A DNA stretch of 64,000 nucleotides from Alistipes communis (GTDB lineage: Bacteria > Bacteroidota > Bacteroidia > Bacteroidales > Rikenellaceae), in assembly GCF_006542665.1 (NCBI RefSeq), contig NZ_AP019735.1:1240001-1304000 (forward strand). Reading direction: 5' to 3'. The notes under the pieces are model-generated. The model worked only from the letters and a program-made list of their open reading frames with translations, did not search any database and was not told the origin of the DNA. A program made the translations under genes and the position numbers. This document shows, in pieces, positions 23,466-32,631 of this stretch; the stretch's first letter is position 1, and each line of letters begins with the position of its first letter.

Positions 23466-25580
23466 TTATTCTATATCCTTATTCTTGTGACCGCTCTTCT
23501 CGATGATCTCCTTGGCAAGGTTAGCGGGAACCTCCTCGAAGTGCGAGAACTCCATCGACGACGTGGCGCGGCCCGACGAAATCGTACGCAGCACGGTCAC
23601 GTAGCCGAACATCTCCGACAGGGGAACCTTCGCCTTCACGACGCGGGCGTTGCCCTTCGACTCCATGCCCTGGATCTGACCGCGACGCTTGTTCAGGTCG
23701 CCGATGATGTCGCCCATGCTCTCCTCGGGAGTGAGCACCTCCACCGACATGATCGGTTCCAGAATGACCGAACCGGCCTTCGGAGCCGCATGGCGGTAGC
23801 CGTTGCGGGCTGCGATCTCGAACGAAAGCTGATCCGAGTCGACCGGGTGGAACGAACCGTCCTTGAGGGTAACCTTCATCGAGTCCATCGTATAGCCGGC
23901 CAGCGCACCGTTGGCCATGGCGGCCTCGAAGCCCTTCTGAACCGAGGGGATGAACTCCTTGGGAATGTTGCCGCCCTTGACCTCGTCGACGAACGTCAGA
24001 CCCATCTTGCCCTCTTCGGCAGGGCCGATCTCGAAGATGATGTCGGCGAACTTACCGCGGCCGCCGGTCTGCTTCTTGAAGACCTCGCGGTGCTGGACGG
24101 TCGTGGTGAGCGCCTCCTTGTAGTTGACCTGGGGCGCACCCTGGTTGATCTCGACGCCGAACTCGCGGCGCAGACGGTCGACGATGATGTCGAGGTGAAG
24201 CTCGCCCATGCCGCTGATGATCGTCTGTCCGCTCTCCTCGTCGGTACGAACCGTAAAGGTCGGGTCCTCTTCGGCCAGCTTGCCCAGTGCGATGCCCAGC
24301 TTGTCGAGGTCTTTCTGCGTCTTGGGCTCGACGGCCAGACCGATCACCGGCTCGGGGAAGGTCATCTGTTCGAGCACGATCGGCGCATTCTCGGCGCAGA
24401 GCGTATCGCCCGTGCGGATCTCCTTGAAACCGACGGCGGCGCAGATGTCGCCCGCAACGACCGTCTCGATCGGGTTCTGCTTGTTGGAGTGCATCTGGTA
24501 GATACGGCTGATACGCTCGCGCTTGCCGCTGCGCGTGTCGAGCACGTAGGAACCGGCATCCAGTTTTCCCGAATAGACGCGCACGAACGCCAGACGGCCA
24601 ACGAAGGGGTCGGTAGCGATCTTGAACGCCAGACCGCAGAACGGATCGTCCTCCGAAGCGTGGCGCACGGTTTCCTCGTCGGTCTTGGGGTTGATACCCG
24701 TGACGGCAGGCAGATCCAGCGGCGACGGCAGGAACGCGATGATGCAATCGAGCAGTTTCTGCACGCCCTTGTTGTGGAACGACGAGCCGCAGAGCATCGG
24801 CACGAGCGTCATCTGGATCGTCGCCTTGCGGATCGCGGCGATCAGCTCTTCGGGTGTGATCGACGCGGGGTCTTCGAAGAACTTCTCCATCAGCGCGTCG
24901 TCGGTAGCGGCGACCTCTTCGATGAGCTTGTTGCGCCACTCCTCGGCCTCGGCCTTCATGTTGTCCGGAATCTCGCGGATATCGAAATTGTCGCGGACGG
25001 TCTTGTCGTCGTAGTAGTAGTACGCCTTATTATATATAAGGTCAACGATTCCTTCGAATTTATCCTCCGCACCGATCGGCAGAACGATCGGAAGCGCCGT
25101 AGCGCCGAAGTGCTCCTTGATCTGGCTGCATACGGCGAAGAAATCGGCGCCCGTGCGGTCCATCTTGTTGACGTAACCGATACGCGGCACGTTGTATTTG
25201 TCGGCCTGACGCCAAACGGTCTCCGACTGGGGCTCCACGCCGCCCACAGCGCAGAAGGTAGCCACGGCGCCGTCCAGCACGCGCAGCGAACGCTCCACCT
25301 CGACGGTGAAGTCGACGTGTCCCGGAGTGTCGATCAGGTTGATCTGATACTGGTGATCCTTGTAGTTCCAGAATGCGGTCGTAGCCGCCGAGGTGATCGT
25401 GATACCGCGTTCCTGCTCCTGAGCCATCCAGTCCATCACGGCCGACCCCTCGTGCGTTTCGCCGATTTTGTGAGTCTTGCCCGTGTAGAAAAGGATACGC
25501 TCCGAAGTAGTGGTCTTACCGGCGTCGATGTGAGCCATGATACCGATATTGCGAACGTAGTGTAAATCTCGTGTTGCCAT
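23466..25580 (-). CDS. fusA: elongation factor G
   Basis: A 704-residue translocase GTPase that also acts with Frr in ribosome recycling. G motifs are intact: AHIDAGKTTTSERIL (P-loop), DTPGHVDF and NKMDRTGADF. Domain IV has the region QVNYKEALTTTVQHREVFKK and domain V has GYVTVLRTISSGRATSSMEF. It lies between rpsG and rpsJ in the str operon. Confidence 0.99.
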   Translation of the reverse strand: MATRDLHYVRNIGIMAHIDAGKTTTSERILFYTGKTHKIGETHEGSAVMDWMAQEQERGITITSAATTAFWNYKDHQYQINLIDTPGHVDFTVEVERSLRVLDGAVATFCAVGGVEPQSETVWRQADKYNVPRIGYVNKMDRTGADFFAVCSQIKEHFGATALPIVLPIGAEDKFEGIVDLIYNKAYYYYDDKTVRDNFDIREIPDNMKAEAEEWRNKLIEEVAATDDALMEKFFEDPASITPEELIAAIRKATIQMTLVPMLCGSSFHNKGVQKLLDCIIAFLPSPLDLPAVTGINPKTDEETVRHASEDDPFCGLAFKIATDPFVGRLAFVRVYSGKLDAGSYVLDTRSGKRERISRIYQMHSNKQNPIETVVAGDICAAVGFKEIRTGDTLCAENAPIVLEQMTFPEPVIGLAVEPKTQKDLDKLGIALGKLAEEDPTFTVRTDEESGQTIISGMGELHLDIIVDRLRREFGVEINQGAPQVNYKEALTTTVQHREVFKKQTGGRGKFADIIFEIGPAEEGKMGLTFVDEVKGGNIPKEFIPSVQKGFEAAMANGALAGYTMDSMKVTLKDGSFHPVDSDQLSFEIAARNGYRHAAPKAGSVILEPIMSVEVLTPEESMGDIIGDLNKRRGQIQGMESKGNARVVKAKVPLSEMFGYVTVLRTISSGRATSSMEFSHFEEVPANLAKEIIEKSGHKNKDIE

Positions 25581-25595
25581 CTGTCTCTACCCGTT

Positions 25596-26072
25596 TTAGA
25601 ATCTGAAGTGTGCGAACGCCTTGTTGGCCTCGGCCATGCGGTGCATCTCCTCCTTGCGTTTGAAGGCGGCACCCTGCTGGTTGTAGGCATCCAGTATCTC
25701 GCCCGAAAGCTTCTCAGCCATTGATTTGCCGGCGCGCTTACGCGAGTAAAGGACAAGGTTTTTCATGGAAATCGAAATCTTGCGCTCCGGACGAACCTCC
25801 GTAGGAACCTGGAATGTCGCGCCACCGATACGCTTCGATTTCACTTCGACTTGGGGCGTGATATTCTCGAGAGCCTGTTTCCAGACCTCCAGCGGAGATT
25901 TATCAGCATCCTTCATCTTCTTGCCCACGATTTCCAGCGAGTCGTAGAAAATCGAATAGGCAATACTCTTCTTACCGTCCAGCATAAGATTGTTCACGAA
26001 ACGCGTTACGAGCACGTCGCCGAACTTGGGATCCGGAAGTAGAATTCGCTTTTTTGGCTTAGCTTTTCTCAT
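25596..26072 (-). CDS. rpsG: 30S ribosomal protein S7
   Basis: A 158-residue primary binder of the 16S 3' domain. It begins MRKAKPKKRILLPDPKFGDV; signature parts are VKSKRIGGATFQVPTEVRPE and KRKEEMHRMAEANKAFAHFR. It lies between rpsL and fusA. Confidence 0.98.
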   Translation of the reverse strand: MRKAKPKKRILLPDPKFGDVLVTRFVNNLMLDGKKSIAYSIFYDSLEIVGKKMKDADKSPLEVWKQALENITPQVEVKSKRIGGATFQVPTEVRPERKISISMKNLVLYSRKRAGKSMAEKLSGEILDAYNQQGAAFKRKEEMHRMAEANKAFAHFRF

Positions 26073-26100
26073 TGTCGTTTATAGTCTTTTCTTTAACCGA

Positions 26101-26484
26101 TTATTTCTTTCCTGCCTTGGGACGCTTGGCACCGTACTTCGAACGACGCTGCAAACGGCCGTCCACGCCCGCCGAGTCGAGCGCACCGCGCACCAGGTGA
26201 TAACGCACGCCGGGGAGGTCCTTCACACGACCGCCGCGGACCAGCACGATGGAGTGCTCCTGCAAGTTGTGGCCTTCTCCGGGGATATAGGCGTTGACCT
26301 CCTTGCCGTTGGTCAATCTTACACGCGCCACCTTACGCATCGCCGAGTTCGGCTTCTTCGGGGTCGTCGTATACACACGGGTGCAAACGCCTCGACGCTG
26401 GGGACACGCAGCGAGTGCCGGGGACTTACTCTTGTCCTGCAAGGCAACTCGTCCGTTTCGTACTAACTGTTGAATAGTTGGCAT
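26101..26484 (-). CDS. rpsL: 30S ribosomal protein S12
   Basis: A 127-residue decoding-centre protein and first gene of the supercluster. It begins MPTIQQLVRNGRVALQDKSK. The streptomycin-target loops TTPKKPNSAMRKVARVRLTN and GGRVKDLPGVRYHLVRG carry wild-type Lys residues, so no rpsL-type resistance is predicted. Confidence 0.99.
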   Translation of the reverse strand: MPTIQQLVRNGRVALQDKSKSPALAACPQRRGVCTRVYTTTPKKPNSAMRKVARVRLTNGKEVNAYIPGEGHNLQEHSIVLVRGGRVKDLPGVRYHLVRGALDSAGVDGRLQRRSKYGAKRPKAGKK

Positions 26485-26571
26485 TTCTTAAACGTTTTTG
26501 TCCTTTAATTTGTTAATTTTCATCAGGCTTCTCGGCCCGACTCCGGTTTCCATAACATCCGAAATGGACTG

Positions 26572-26579
26572 CAAAGGTA
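26572..26579 (-). promoter_or_regulatory. promoter -7 box of the ribosomal supercluster
   Basis: TACCTTTG on the minus strand is an exact TAnnTTTG match in AT-rich DNA, 88 bases before the rpsL start. A clear -33 box is not visible. Confidence 0.6.
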
Positions 26580-26599
26580 ATGAAAAAATTCGAATAACC

Positions 26600-26960
26600 A
26601 TATATATGCCCGCTTTTTTCGCCGTTTTTTCAGCGAATTAGCTGCTTTGCGATTCTTTTTGCTTATTATTTTTAAACAATTATATAATTTGACTTATACA
26701 GTTTTATTCCCGATGCCGGCAAACCGGACTGCGACAACCGGTTAGCAGAGGGAAACGCCCCTTCCGGACCACCTCGAAAACACCCTCTGCAAACGCACTC
26801 CGCATCGGGCCGGAAGCGGCTCCGCCCCGCCCGTCTGCCGCCGTATCCGCCGCAATCGTCGTACACCCGATTCCGACTGCCGGCACCGCGAAAGAGCCGG
26901 ACAACCTCCGCCGGCATACTCTCCGGAGTGAAGGAGTGAAAAAATTACAAATTCTTCGAC
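26600..26960. other. intergenic region, no gene recognised
   Basis: AT-rich (to about 26710) then GC-rich sequence between the divergent str promoter and the tRNA-Ala promoter. The short open frames have no recognisable features. Confidence 0.55.
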
Positions 26961-26967
26961 GAGGTTA

Positions 26968-26997
26968 TTGGGCATTTCGAAAAATTCGCTATCTTTG
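26968..26997 (+). promoter_or_regulatory. promoter of tRNA-Ala
   Basis: TTG (26968-26970), 19 bases, then TATCTTTG (26990-26997) match the Bacteroidete -33/-7 consensus. The -7 box ends 10 bases before the mature tRNA 5' end. Confidence 0.75.
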
Positions 26998-27007
26998 TCC
27001 CGCAAAC

Positions 27008-27084
<77 letters not shown>

Positions 27085-27102
27085 AAGCGACGGAGACGGA
27101 AG

Positions 27103-27137
27103 CCCTGCAAAATATTCATTTGCAGGGTTTTATATTT
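27103..27137 (+). terminator. terminator after tRNA-Ala
   Basis: A 9-bp stem (27103-27111 with 27119-27127) is followed by TTTTATATTTT. It lies 18 bases after the tRNA. Confidence 0.8.
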
Positions 27138-27455
27138 TCGAGAGTAACGCGACCAAATGTAGACAAACGCATATTACCCGCAGCCTATTCGGGGCACCTT
27201 GCGTCTCCGAAAAAACAGGCAGGCCGAATAAGGACTCAATGCGTTGTATTACATAATTTTACACCGGCCTACATATCCGGGGGGGGGTAATATTCTGGCT
27301 ATAAGCAAAAGTGCAAGTCATCCTGCTTTTTTTGTCGTCTCACGGTATAAGGAATCCGACTCGATACCGGAGCCGTGAAACGATGAGCCGGCTGCAAGCG
27401 CGGACTCAGGGGACGGAGCGCGTGCGTCCCCGCGAATAGTCGCCCGACGCCGGTG
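27138..27455. other. intergenic region with a G9 tract
   Basis: No supported gene. A run of nine G residues is at 27279-27287, followed by AT-rich sequence. Nothing indicates that the tract controls a reading frame. Confidence 0.5.
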
Positions 27456-28085
27456 TCAGACGGTTCGTCGTAGGCGGAGGTAGCCGACTGAGAGACCGAT
27501 CTTGTTGGGATGCCACACCGAGGAGCTGTCGAATGGATCGGGGTATTCGGGCTATACGGGACGACGGAGCTGTGTGTATCGATCCGGCCGTCGTCCGAAT
27601 AGCCGTTGTAGCGGCTGTCCATCCAGACCTACCGAAGTAAGCCGCCAGCAGCCATCGCCCGGCGAACCGGTATTCGCAATTCACGCACAGGCCGATCGTC
27701 ATGCCGTAACCCTTGCAATAGCAGTTTCCGAATTTAAGTTTCCAGTTTTCGATACAGGGTTTCGACATGTCGAAGGCCATCATCCCGACATTGTCCCCGA
27801 GGTGCCACCCACGGTTATATTCCTCGAAGAAGCGGCGGGATTCGCTCATGAAAATGGCGAAGGTCACGTGCTCGCTGTCGAAGGGTTTCAACAGGGGAGA
27901 CGACGATTTCGCTCCGGAGCGTCGACTCGGACGTGATGACGAACTCTACGGCCGGACAGACACTTCCCACCCACGCATAAAGGCCGTTGAGTTCGACGTA
28001 TCCCCGAGGGAGTGCGTTCCGTATGCCGAAGAGTATGAATAGGAGCGCGCAGGCCTCGAATTCGTAGATTTGTTTTTCTTTATTT
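27456..28085 (-). pseudogene. frameshifted DUF3575-like outer-membrane protein
   Basis: Pieces in different minus-strand frames join into one protein resembling Bacteroidete DUF3575 family members. First GYVELNGLYAWVGSVCPAVE and TSESTLRSEIVVSPVETL, then (frameshift near 27890) FFEEYNRGWHLGDNVGMMAF and KGYGMTIGLCVNCEYRFAGR with WLLAAYFG, then (frameshift near 27625) DSRYNGYSDDGRID, and finally SVWHPNKIGLSVGYLRLRRT before a stop at 27456-27458. At least three shifts are needed and no clean start codon exists. Family assignment is from memory of the pattern, moderately confident. Confidence 0.55.
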
Positions 28086-28191
28086 GCAAAATTCAGCCGA
28101 TACGAAGGTATAAGTCTACCATCCCAAAACCGTCTTGCTTGCGATTTTGGCAGGACTTTCCGACGGATAAAAGTCGAGCCGAAGGTAAGAA

Positions 28192-28224
28192 AAAATCCGG
28201 CCGATGTACAATCGGCCGGATTTT
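28192..28224. terminator. bidirectional terminator after the SusE/F-like gene
   Basis: A perfect 14-bp stem (28192-28205 with 28211-28224) with AAAA/TTTT ends, 30 bases beyond the lipoprotein stop. Confidence 0.8.
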
Positions 28225-28253
28225 CACCATAATACTCGGACGCCGGAAGTTCG

Positions 28254-30185
28254 TTACATCGCTTCAAACCGGACTGTCATGGTCGTAAGGTCCGCCGTGA
28301 TCCGGTAGTTTCCGTCTCCGAATCCCATCAGCAGGGGATAGAACTGGTTGCTGCTTTGCGCAAGTTCCCAGCCGCGGTAGCCCGTCTGTCCGTCGTGGTC
28401 GTCGAAAGCCTCCTTGGCGCCGTATTCGGTGCTCCATTCGCTGTTCGAAATGATGAATTTGAATCCGTTGCCCTTGTTGTCGTCCGGATTCGCCGTGCCG
28501 ACCTTCACCGGAACGTTCTCCGCCGTAAAGATTCCCGGAGCGGTTTGGGTCATCGCCACGGCCTGACCCAAATCCCAACCGTGAGGCATCGCATCGCCCA
28601 ATATGTAGAGTGCAGTCGGGTAATCAGGGTCCTGAGACGGTTCGAAGCGTACCACCATCGTCGTGAAGTCGACGGTAATGTCGTATACTCCGGAAGCCTG
28701 TCCCATCAGCAGGGGATAGAACTGATTGCTGCTTTGCGCAAGTTCCCAGCCGCGGTAACCCTGTTGTCCGTCGTGGTCGTCGAAAGCCTCCTTGGCGCCG
28801 TATTCGGTACTCCATTCGCTGTTCGAAACCCCGAATTTGAATCCGTTGCCCTTGTTGTCGTCCGGATTGGCCGTGCCGACGTCGATGTTTACACCTTTGA
28901 CCTGAAATACCCCGTTGCTCGTTTTCGTCAGGGGAATGAAGTTGCCGAGATCCCATCCCGCCTCCGTAGCCGGCCCGAAGAGAAACAGCGTTTCGGGATA
29001 GGAGGGCGCAGTGCCGCCCGTGAGGGTGACTTTCAGGGTGTTGAGATCGACGCGCACGGTATAGTAGCCTTCGCCTAGGCCCTGATCACCCGGGATGAAG
29101 CGGATGTCACCGTCATCGCCGCCCTTTTTCATAAGGGTCCAGTATTCGCCGGCTGCCTCGTCACGGATGTACTCCGTCCAGTCGTAGAAATAGAATTTGA
29201 AGCTGCTCTCCGGTTTGAGATAAATATTGGTGTTTTCATAAATATTCTCCCCGACAAGCAGCAGGGCATTCGCCTCGACCATATCCCAGCCATTCTCCAT
29301 GTTGTCGCCCAGTATGTAGAGCGCCGTTTCGGGGTCAAATTCCGTGACGTCGCCCGTCCGGGTCAGCGTGAGCAGCATGGTATTGAGGTCGACGTGTACG
29401 GTGTAGATGCCGCTCGTGTAGTCGTACTGCAAGGGATAGAACTGCGAATCCCCGTCGTTGGCGATGGCGAAGGTCTGGATCTGACCGAATTCGCCGTCGA
29501 TCTTTTGCCCGTAGAACGGATAGCTGCCATTCTCCTCGACGTAAAATTTGAAGCCTTTGTTGTCTGCGGGTTTGCCGAATTTCAGCACGACGTTCTCTGC
29601 CGTGTAGGTGCCTGCGTCGCCTTGCGGCAACTCGATCGCCTTGTCCCAGCCGTATTCGCAGGCGCCTCCCTTCATCCAGAGCGATGCGGGCTTCACCACT
29701 TCGGCAGCGTAGGCCGTGGCAGCGAAAGCTACCTCCTCCGAGGTTTTGTCCTCGATAAGGTAATTGTCGGTGTGTGCATAGACGCATGCCCGGAAGGCGA
29801 AACGTTCGCCGCTTTTACCGCCGAAGGTCGTTATGATGAGGTCGTTGAGTTCCTCGTGCGTGAACGAGATCGTCAGGCCGGCTTCCCCTCCCCACTCCCG
29901 TTTTATCCCTTTGAACAAATCCTCGCCTTCTATGTTCAGGTACAGATCATACTCGACCGATGAACTGCGGGTCACGACCGAAGCAGCCGTCCACGAGAAT
30001 TTCAGGGCCTCCTGATCCGCTTTATTGGCGTCAAGCGTTATCTCCTCTTCCGAGACCGTGAGCACGGGAGCCGTCAGTTCGCCCCATTCCTTGTCGGGAA
30101 AGTCCGACGTGTTGTCGTCGCTGCACGAGGCGACGGGGAGTGCAAAAGCCAACGCGCCCGCGATGTATTTCCAAAGATGTTTCAT
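28254..30185 (-). CDS. SusE/SusF-like multidomain glycan-binding lipoprotein
   Basis: A 643-residue predicted surface lipoprotein. The start MKHLWKYIAGALAFALPVAS is followed by lipobox Cys21; a longer frame up to 30278 adds an implausible leader. The N-terminal part (about 30-180) resembles the SusE Ig-like domain (ELTAPVLTVSEEEITLDANK). Four modules of roughly 110-125 residues follow, each of the form 'LYILGD...GWD...FKFY...FYPL...Y.ITVDL.TMTVRFE', like SusE/SusF carbohydrate-binding modules. The last two are near identical. It is divergent from the mannan operon and likely captures glycan at the surface; the ligand is not shown by sequence. Confidence 0.78.
   Translation of the reverse strand: MKHLWKYIAGALAFALPVASCSDDNTSDFPDKEWGELTAPVLTVSEEEITLDANKADQEALKFSWTAASVVTRSSSVEYDLYLNIEGEDLFKGIKREWGGEAGLTISFTHEELNDLIITTFGGKSGERFAFRACVYAHTDNYLIEDKTSEEVAFAATAYAAEVVKPASLWMKGGACEYGWDKAIELPQGDAGTYTAENVVLKFGKPADNKGFKFYVEENGSYPFYGQKIDGEFGQIQTFAIANDGDSQFYPLQYDYTSGIYTVHVDLNTMLLTLTRTGDVTEFDPETALYILGDNMENGWDMVEANALLLVGENIYENTNIYLKPESSFKFYFYDWTEYIRDEAAGEYWTLMKKGGDDGDIRFIPGDQGLGEGYYTVRVDLNTLKVTLTGGTAPSYPETLFLFGPATEAGWDLGNFIPLTKTSNGVFQVKGVNIDVGTANPDDNKGNGFKFGVSNSEWSTEYGAKEAFDDHDGQQGYRGWELAQSSNQFYPLLMGQASGVYDITVDFTTMVVRFEPSQDPDYPTALYILGDAMPHGWDLGQAVAMTQTAPGIFTAENVPVKVGTANPDDNKGNGFKFIISNSEWSTEYGAKEAFDDHDGQTGYRGWELAQSSNQFYPLLMGFGDGNYRITADLTTMTVRFEAM
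28324..28502 (-). repeat. intragenic duplicate, distal copy
   Basis: 179 bases that match 28702-28880 at about 94% (11 differences by eye), offset by 378 bases, exactly 126 codons. It encodes the core of the last glycan-binding module. Confidence 0.85.
28702..28880 (-). repeat. intragenic duplicate, proximal copy
   Basis: Partner of 28324-28502. The high identity is confined to this block; flanking module sequence differs clearly, pointing to recent duplication or gene conversion. Confidence 0.85.
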
Positions 30186-30220
30186 ACTGGCTGGTTTAGG
30201 TTCGTTAACGAATTTATTTA

Positions 30221-30228
30221 CAAACGTA
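30221..30228 (-). promoter_or_regulatory. -7 box of the SusE/F-like gene
   Basis: TACGTTTG on the minus strand, an exact TAnnTTTG match 36 bases before the start. A perfect 12-base palindrome TTCGTTAACGAA (30201-30212) lies between box and gene and could be an operator. Confidence 0.5.
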
Positions 30229-30595
30229 AAAATAGAGGATAAAAACCGGATAACCATGAAAAGCGTCGCATGGTACAAGCATTTGATGAAAAAGTATCAT
30301 TCGTACGGTTCGCTGTCTCCGGGACTTGGAGATAAAAGCAGGGCGGTTCGGGTTATTTCGGGCTGTTAAGGAACTTTGAGGAGGTATTTTGATGACGTCG
30401 GGTGTATCTTTCCTGCCTCATGGGTGTTAAAATGGTATTATCCCATCCAATTATAATACTTTTCAATCCTTCTGCATCACATCCGTTGCAGAACCCTTGT
30501 GAAACCTTTATTTTTACACAGCACAAACGGGAGACGCCTGTTGTTTTATTCGTGTATCCGGAATTTTCCGTAAACCTGTTTATTACCTATAAGCC
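30229..30595. other. divergent control region of the mannan locus
   Basis: Non-coding AT-rich region between the divergent SusE/F-like and GH97 genes. It should hold the promoter for the 16-kb operon and sites for the AraC regulator, but I find no exact plus-strand TAnnTTTG box. Confidence 0.5.
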
Positions 30596-32605
30596 ATGAA
30601 AAGAATAGTCGCAATCTATTTATTTACAATGCTTTCTGGCATTGCTTCCGCCGCCTGCGAAAAAAGTTATACGATCCATTCTCCCGACAGGACGATCGGG
30701 ATTACACTGACGGTCGGGAACCGGATCGCCTATGAGGTCCGTGTCGACGGTCGAACGGTCGTGGCTCCTACGCCGGTGGCGATGACGCTGGACGACGGGA
30801 CCGTGTGGGGAGGTTCGGCGCAGCCGTCCCGCATCCGCAAAGGGATGGTCGATACTTCTTTTGCGACGCCTTTTTATATTAAAAAGCGGGTCGCAGACCA
30901 CTATAACTGGCTGCGGGCTGATTTCCGGCAAGGTTTCGCCATTGAACTTCGAGCCTACGATGATGGAGTCGCCTACCGATTCATTTCCACGACGGACCGG
31001 TCGCTGGTTGTCGCTTCCGAAGAGGCGGGCGCCGCTTTTCCGGAGGACTGGACATGTTGGGTACCCTATGTGCGGGACTGCGACGGTACTGAGATCGTCC
31101 CTTTCGGGAGCCAGTTCAAGACTTCGTTCGAGAACCTCTATACCGTAACCCGACTTTCGAAGCTCGATCCTGCACGACTGGCTTTCCTGCCACTGGTCGT
31201 GGCTGCCGACGACGGTGTGAAACTCTGCTTTACCGAGGCCGACCTGCAAGCCTATCCGGGCATGTACTTCAATTATCCCGGTCAGGGGTACTCCCTGCGC
31301 GGTATTTTCGCACCGTATCCGAAGCGTACGCATGACGGCGGACATGACAATCTCCAAAACGTCGTGGATGAATACGACAATTTCATCGCCAAGGCCGCAC
31401 CCCAGACTTCGTTCCCGTGGCGAACGATCCTCATTGCCCGCGAGGACCGGCAACTGCTCGATAACGACATGGTCATGCGGCTGGCCGAACCGTCGCGTCT
31501 CGAAGACGTGTCGTGGATACGCCCTGGATTGGCAGCTTGGGAGTGGTGGAACGACTGGGGACTCCACGGCGTCGGTTTCGAGGCCGGGATCAATACGCCG
31601 ACCTATAAGCATTACATCGATTTTGCGGCCCGCAACGGAATCGCATATCTGGTGATGGACGACGGATGGTCGAAAGACAAGACCGACCTGATGTCGGGCG
31701 GTAGCGACCGCCTCGATCTGGAAGAGGTGCTGCGTTATGCGAAGGAGAAGGACGTCGGCATCATCCTATGGGCGGGTTACCGCGCCTTCGACCGCGACAT
31801 GGAGGAGGTTTGCCGCCATTACTCAGCATTGGGCGTCAAAGGATTCAAAGTCGACTTCATGGACCGTGATGACCAGCAGATCGCCGAATTCCTCTACCGC
31901 GGGGCGGCTACCGCCGCCAAATACGGACTATTGCTCGACTACCACGGTATATATAAGCCTGCCGGTCTGCAACGCACCTATCCCAACGTCGTCAATTTCG
32001 AAGGCGTACATGGACTGGAACAGATGAAATGGTCGGAAGAGTCGGTCGATCAGGTGACCTACGATGTGACGATGCCGTTCATCCGAATGACCGCCGGCCC
32101 CGTGGACTACACGCAGGGAGCCATGCTCAACGCCGCGAAGGGGCACTTCTTTCCGCGTCGCAGCGAGCCGATGAGTCAGGGCACCCGCTGCCGCCAGCTG
32201 GCTGAATACATCGTTTTTCATGCGCCGCTGTCGATGCTCTGCGATTCGCCCTCCAACTACGACCGGGAACCCGAATGTACGGCTTTCATCTGCGGCGTTC
32301 CCACGGTGTGGGACCGGACCGTGGCGCTTGACGGATGCCTCGGGGAGTATGCGGCCGTCGCCCGCTGCAAAGGGGATGTCTGGTACGTCGGCGGCCTTAC
32401 GGGGCACGAAGGCCGCACGGTGACGCTCGACCTCGGATTTCTTGGCGACGGAAACTTTACGGCCGAGATCTTCTGCGACGGCACCAATGCCGCTAAGTAT
32501 GGACATGATTACCAGCGTGTAACCCGTACGCTGGGAATGGATCGCACGTTGGAAATAACGATAGCTCCCGCCGGGGGATTCGCCCTGCGGATCACACGGG
32601 AGTAA
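30596..32605 (+). CDS. GH97 family glycoside hydrolase, probable alpha-galactosidase
   Basis: A 669-residue exported enzyme; signal peptide about 1-20 ending ASAAC-E. The N-terminal beta-sandwich begins YTIHSPDRTIGITLTVGNRI. The (beta/alpha)8 barrel contains LAAWEWWNDWGLHGVGFEAG, YLVMDDGWSKDKTDL and GVKGFKVDFMDRDDQQ. Asp420 in KVDF is where retaining GH97 alpha-galactosidases carry the nucleophile, and Glu469 lies in VNFEGVHGLE. Inverting SusB-type alpha-glucosidases instead use a Glu base. In this locus it would strip alpha-1,6-galactose from galactomannan. First gene of the operon. Family secure, specificity inferred. Confidence 0.88.
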   Translation: MKRIVAIYLFTMLSGIASAACEKSYTIHSPDRTIGITLTVGNRIAYEVRVDGRTVVAPTPVAMTLDDGTVWGGSAQPSRIRKGMVDTSFATPFYIKKRVADHYNWLRADFRQGFAIELRAYDDGVAYRFISTTDRSLVVASEEAGAAFPEDWTCWVPYVRDCDGTEIVPFGSQFKTSFENLYTVTRLSKLDPARLAFLPLVVAADDGVKLCFTEADLQAYPGMYFNYPGQGYSLRGIFAPYPKRTHDGGHDNLQNVVDEYDNFIAKAAPQTSFPWRTILIAREDRQLLDNDMVMRLAEPSRLEDVSWIRPGLAAWEWWNDWGLHGVGFEAGINTPTYKHYIDFAARNGIAYLVMDDGWSKDKTDLMSGGSDRLDLEEVLRYAKEKDVGIILWAGYRAFDRDMEEVCRHYSALGVKGFKVDFMDRDDQQIAEFLYRGAATAAKYGLLLDYHGIYKPAGLQRTYPNVVNFEGVHGLEQMKWSEESVDQVTYDVTMPFIRMTAGPVDYTQGAMLNAAKGHFFPRRSEPMSQGTRCRQLAEYIVFHAPLSMLCDSPSNYDREPECTAFICGVPTVWDRTVALDGCLGEYAAVARCKGDVWYVGGLTGHEGRTVTLDLGFLGDGNFTAEIFCDGTNAAKYGHDYQRVTRTLGMDRTLEITIAPAGGFALRITRE

Positions 32606-32631
32606 AATAAATACTCTATTTTATCCGTTTT

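Noticed and set aside
23487..25565. Plus-strand frame opposite fusA
   Set aside because: Mirror of fusA codon bias; no start context or domain.
27279..27287. G9 tract as a phase-variation switch
   Set aside because: No convincing reading frame or promoter spans it.
27140..28253. Mobile element next to tRNA-Ala
   Set aside because: No integrase, transposase, terminal repeats or duplicated tRNA end seen.
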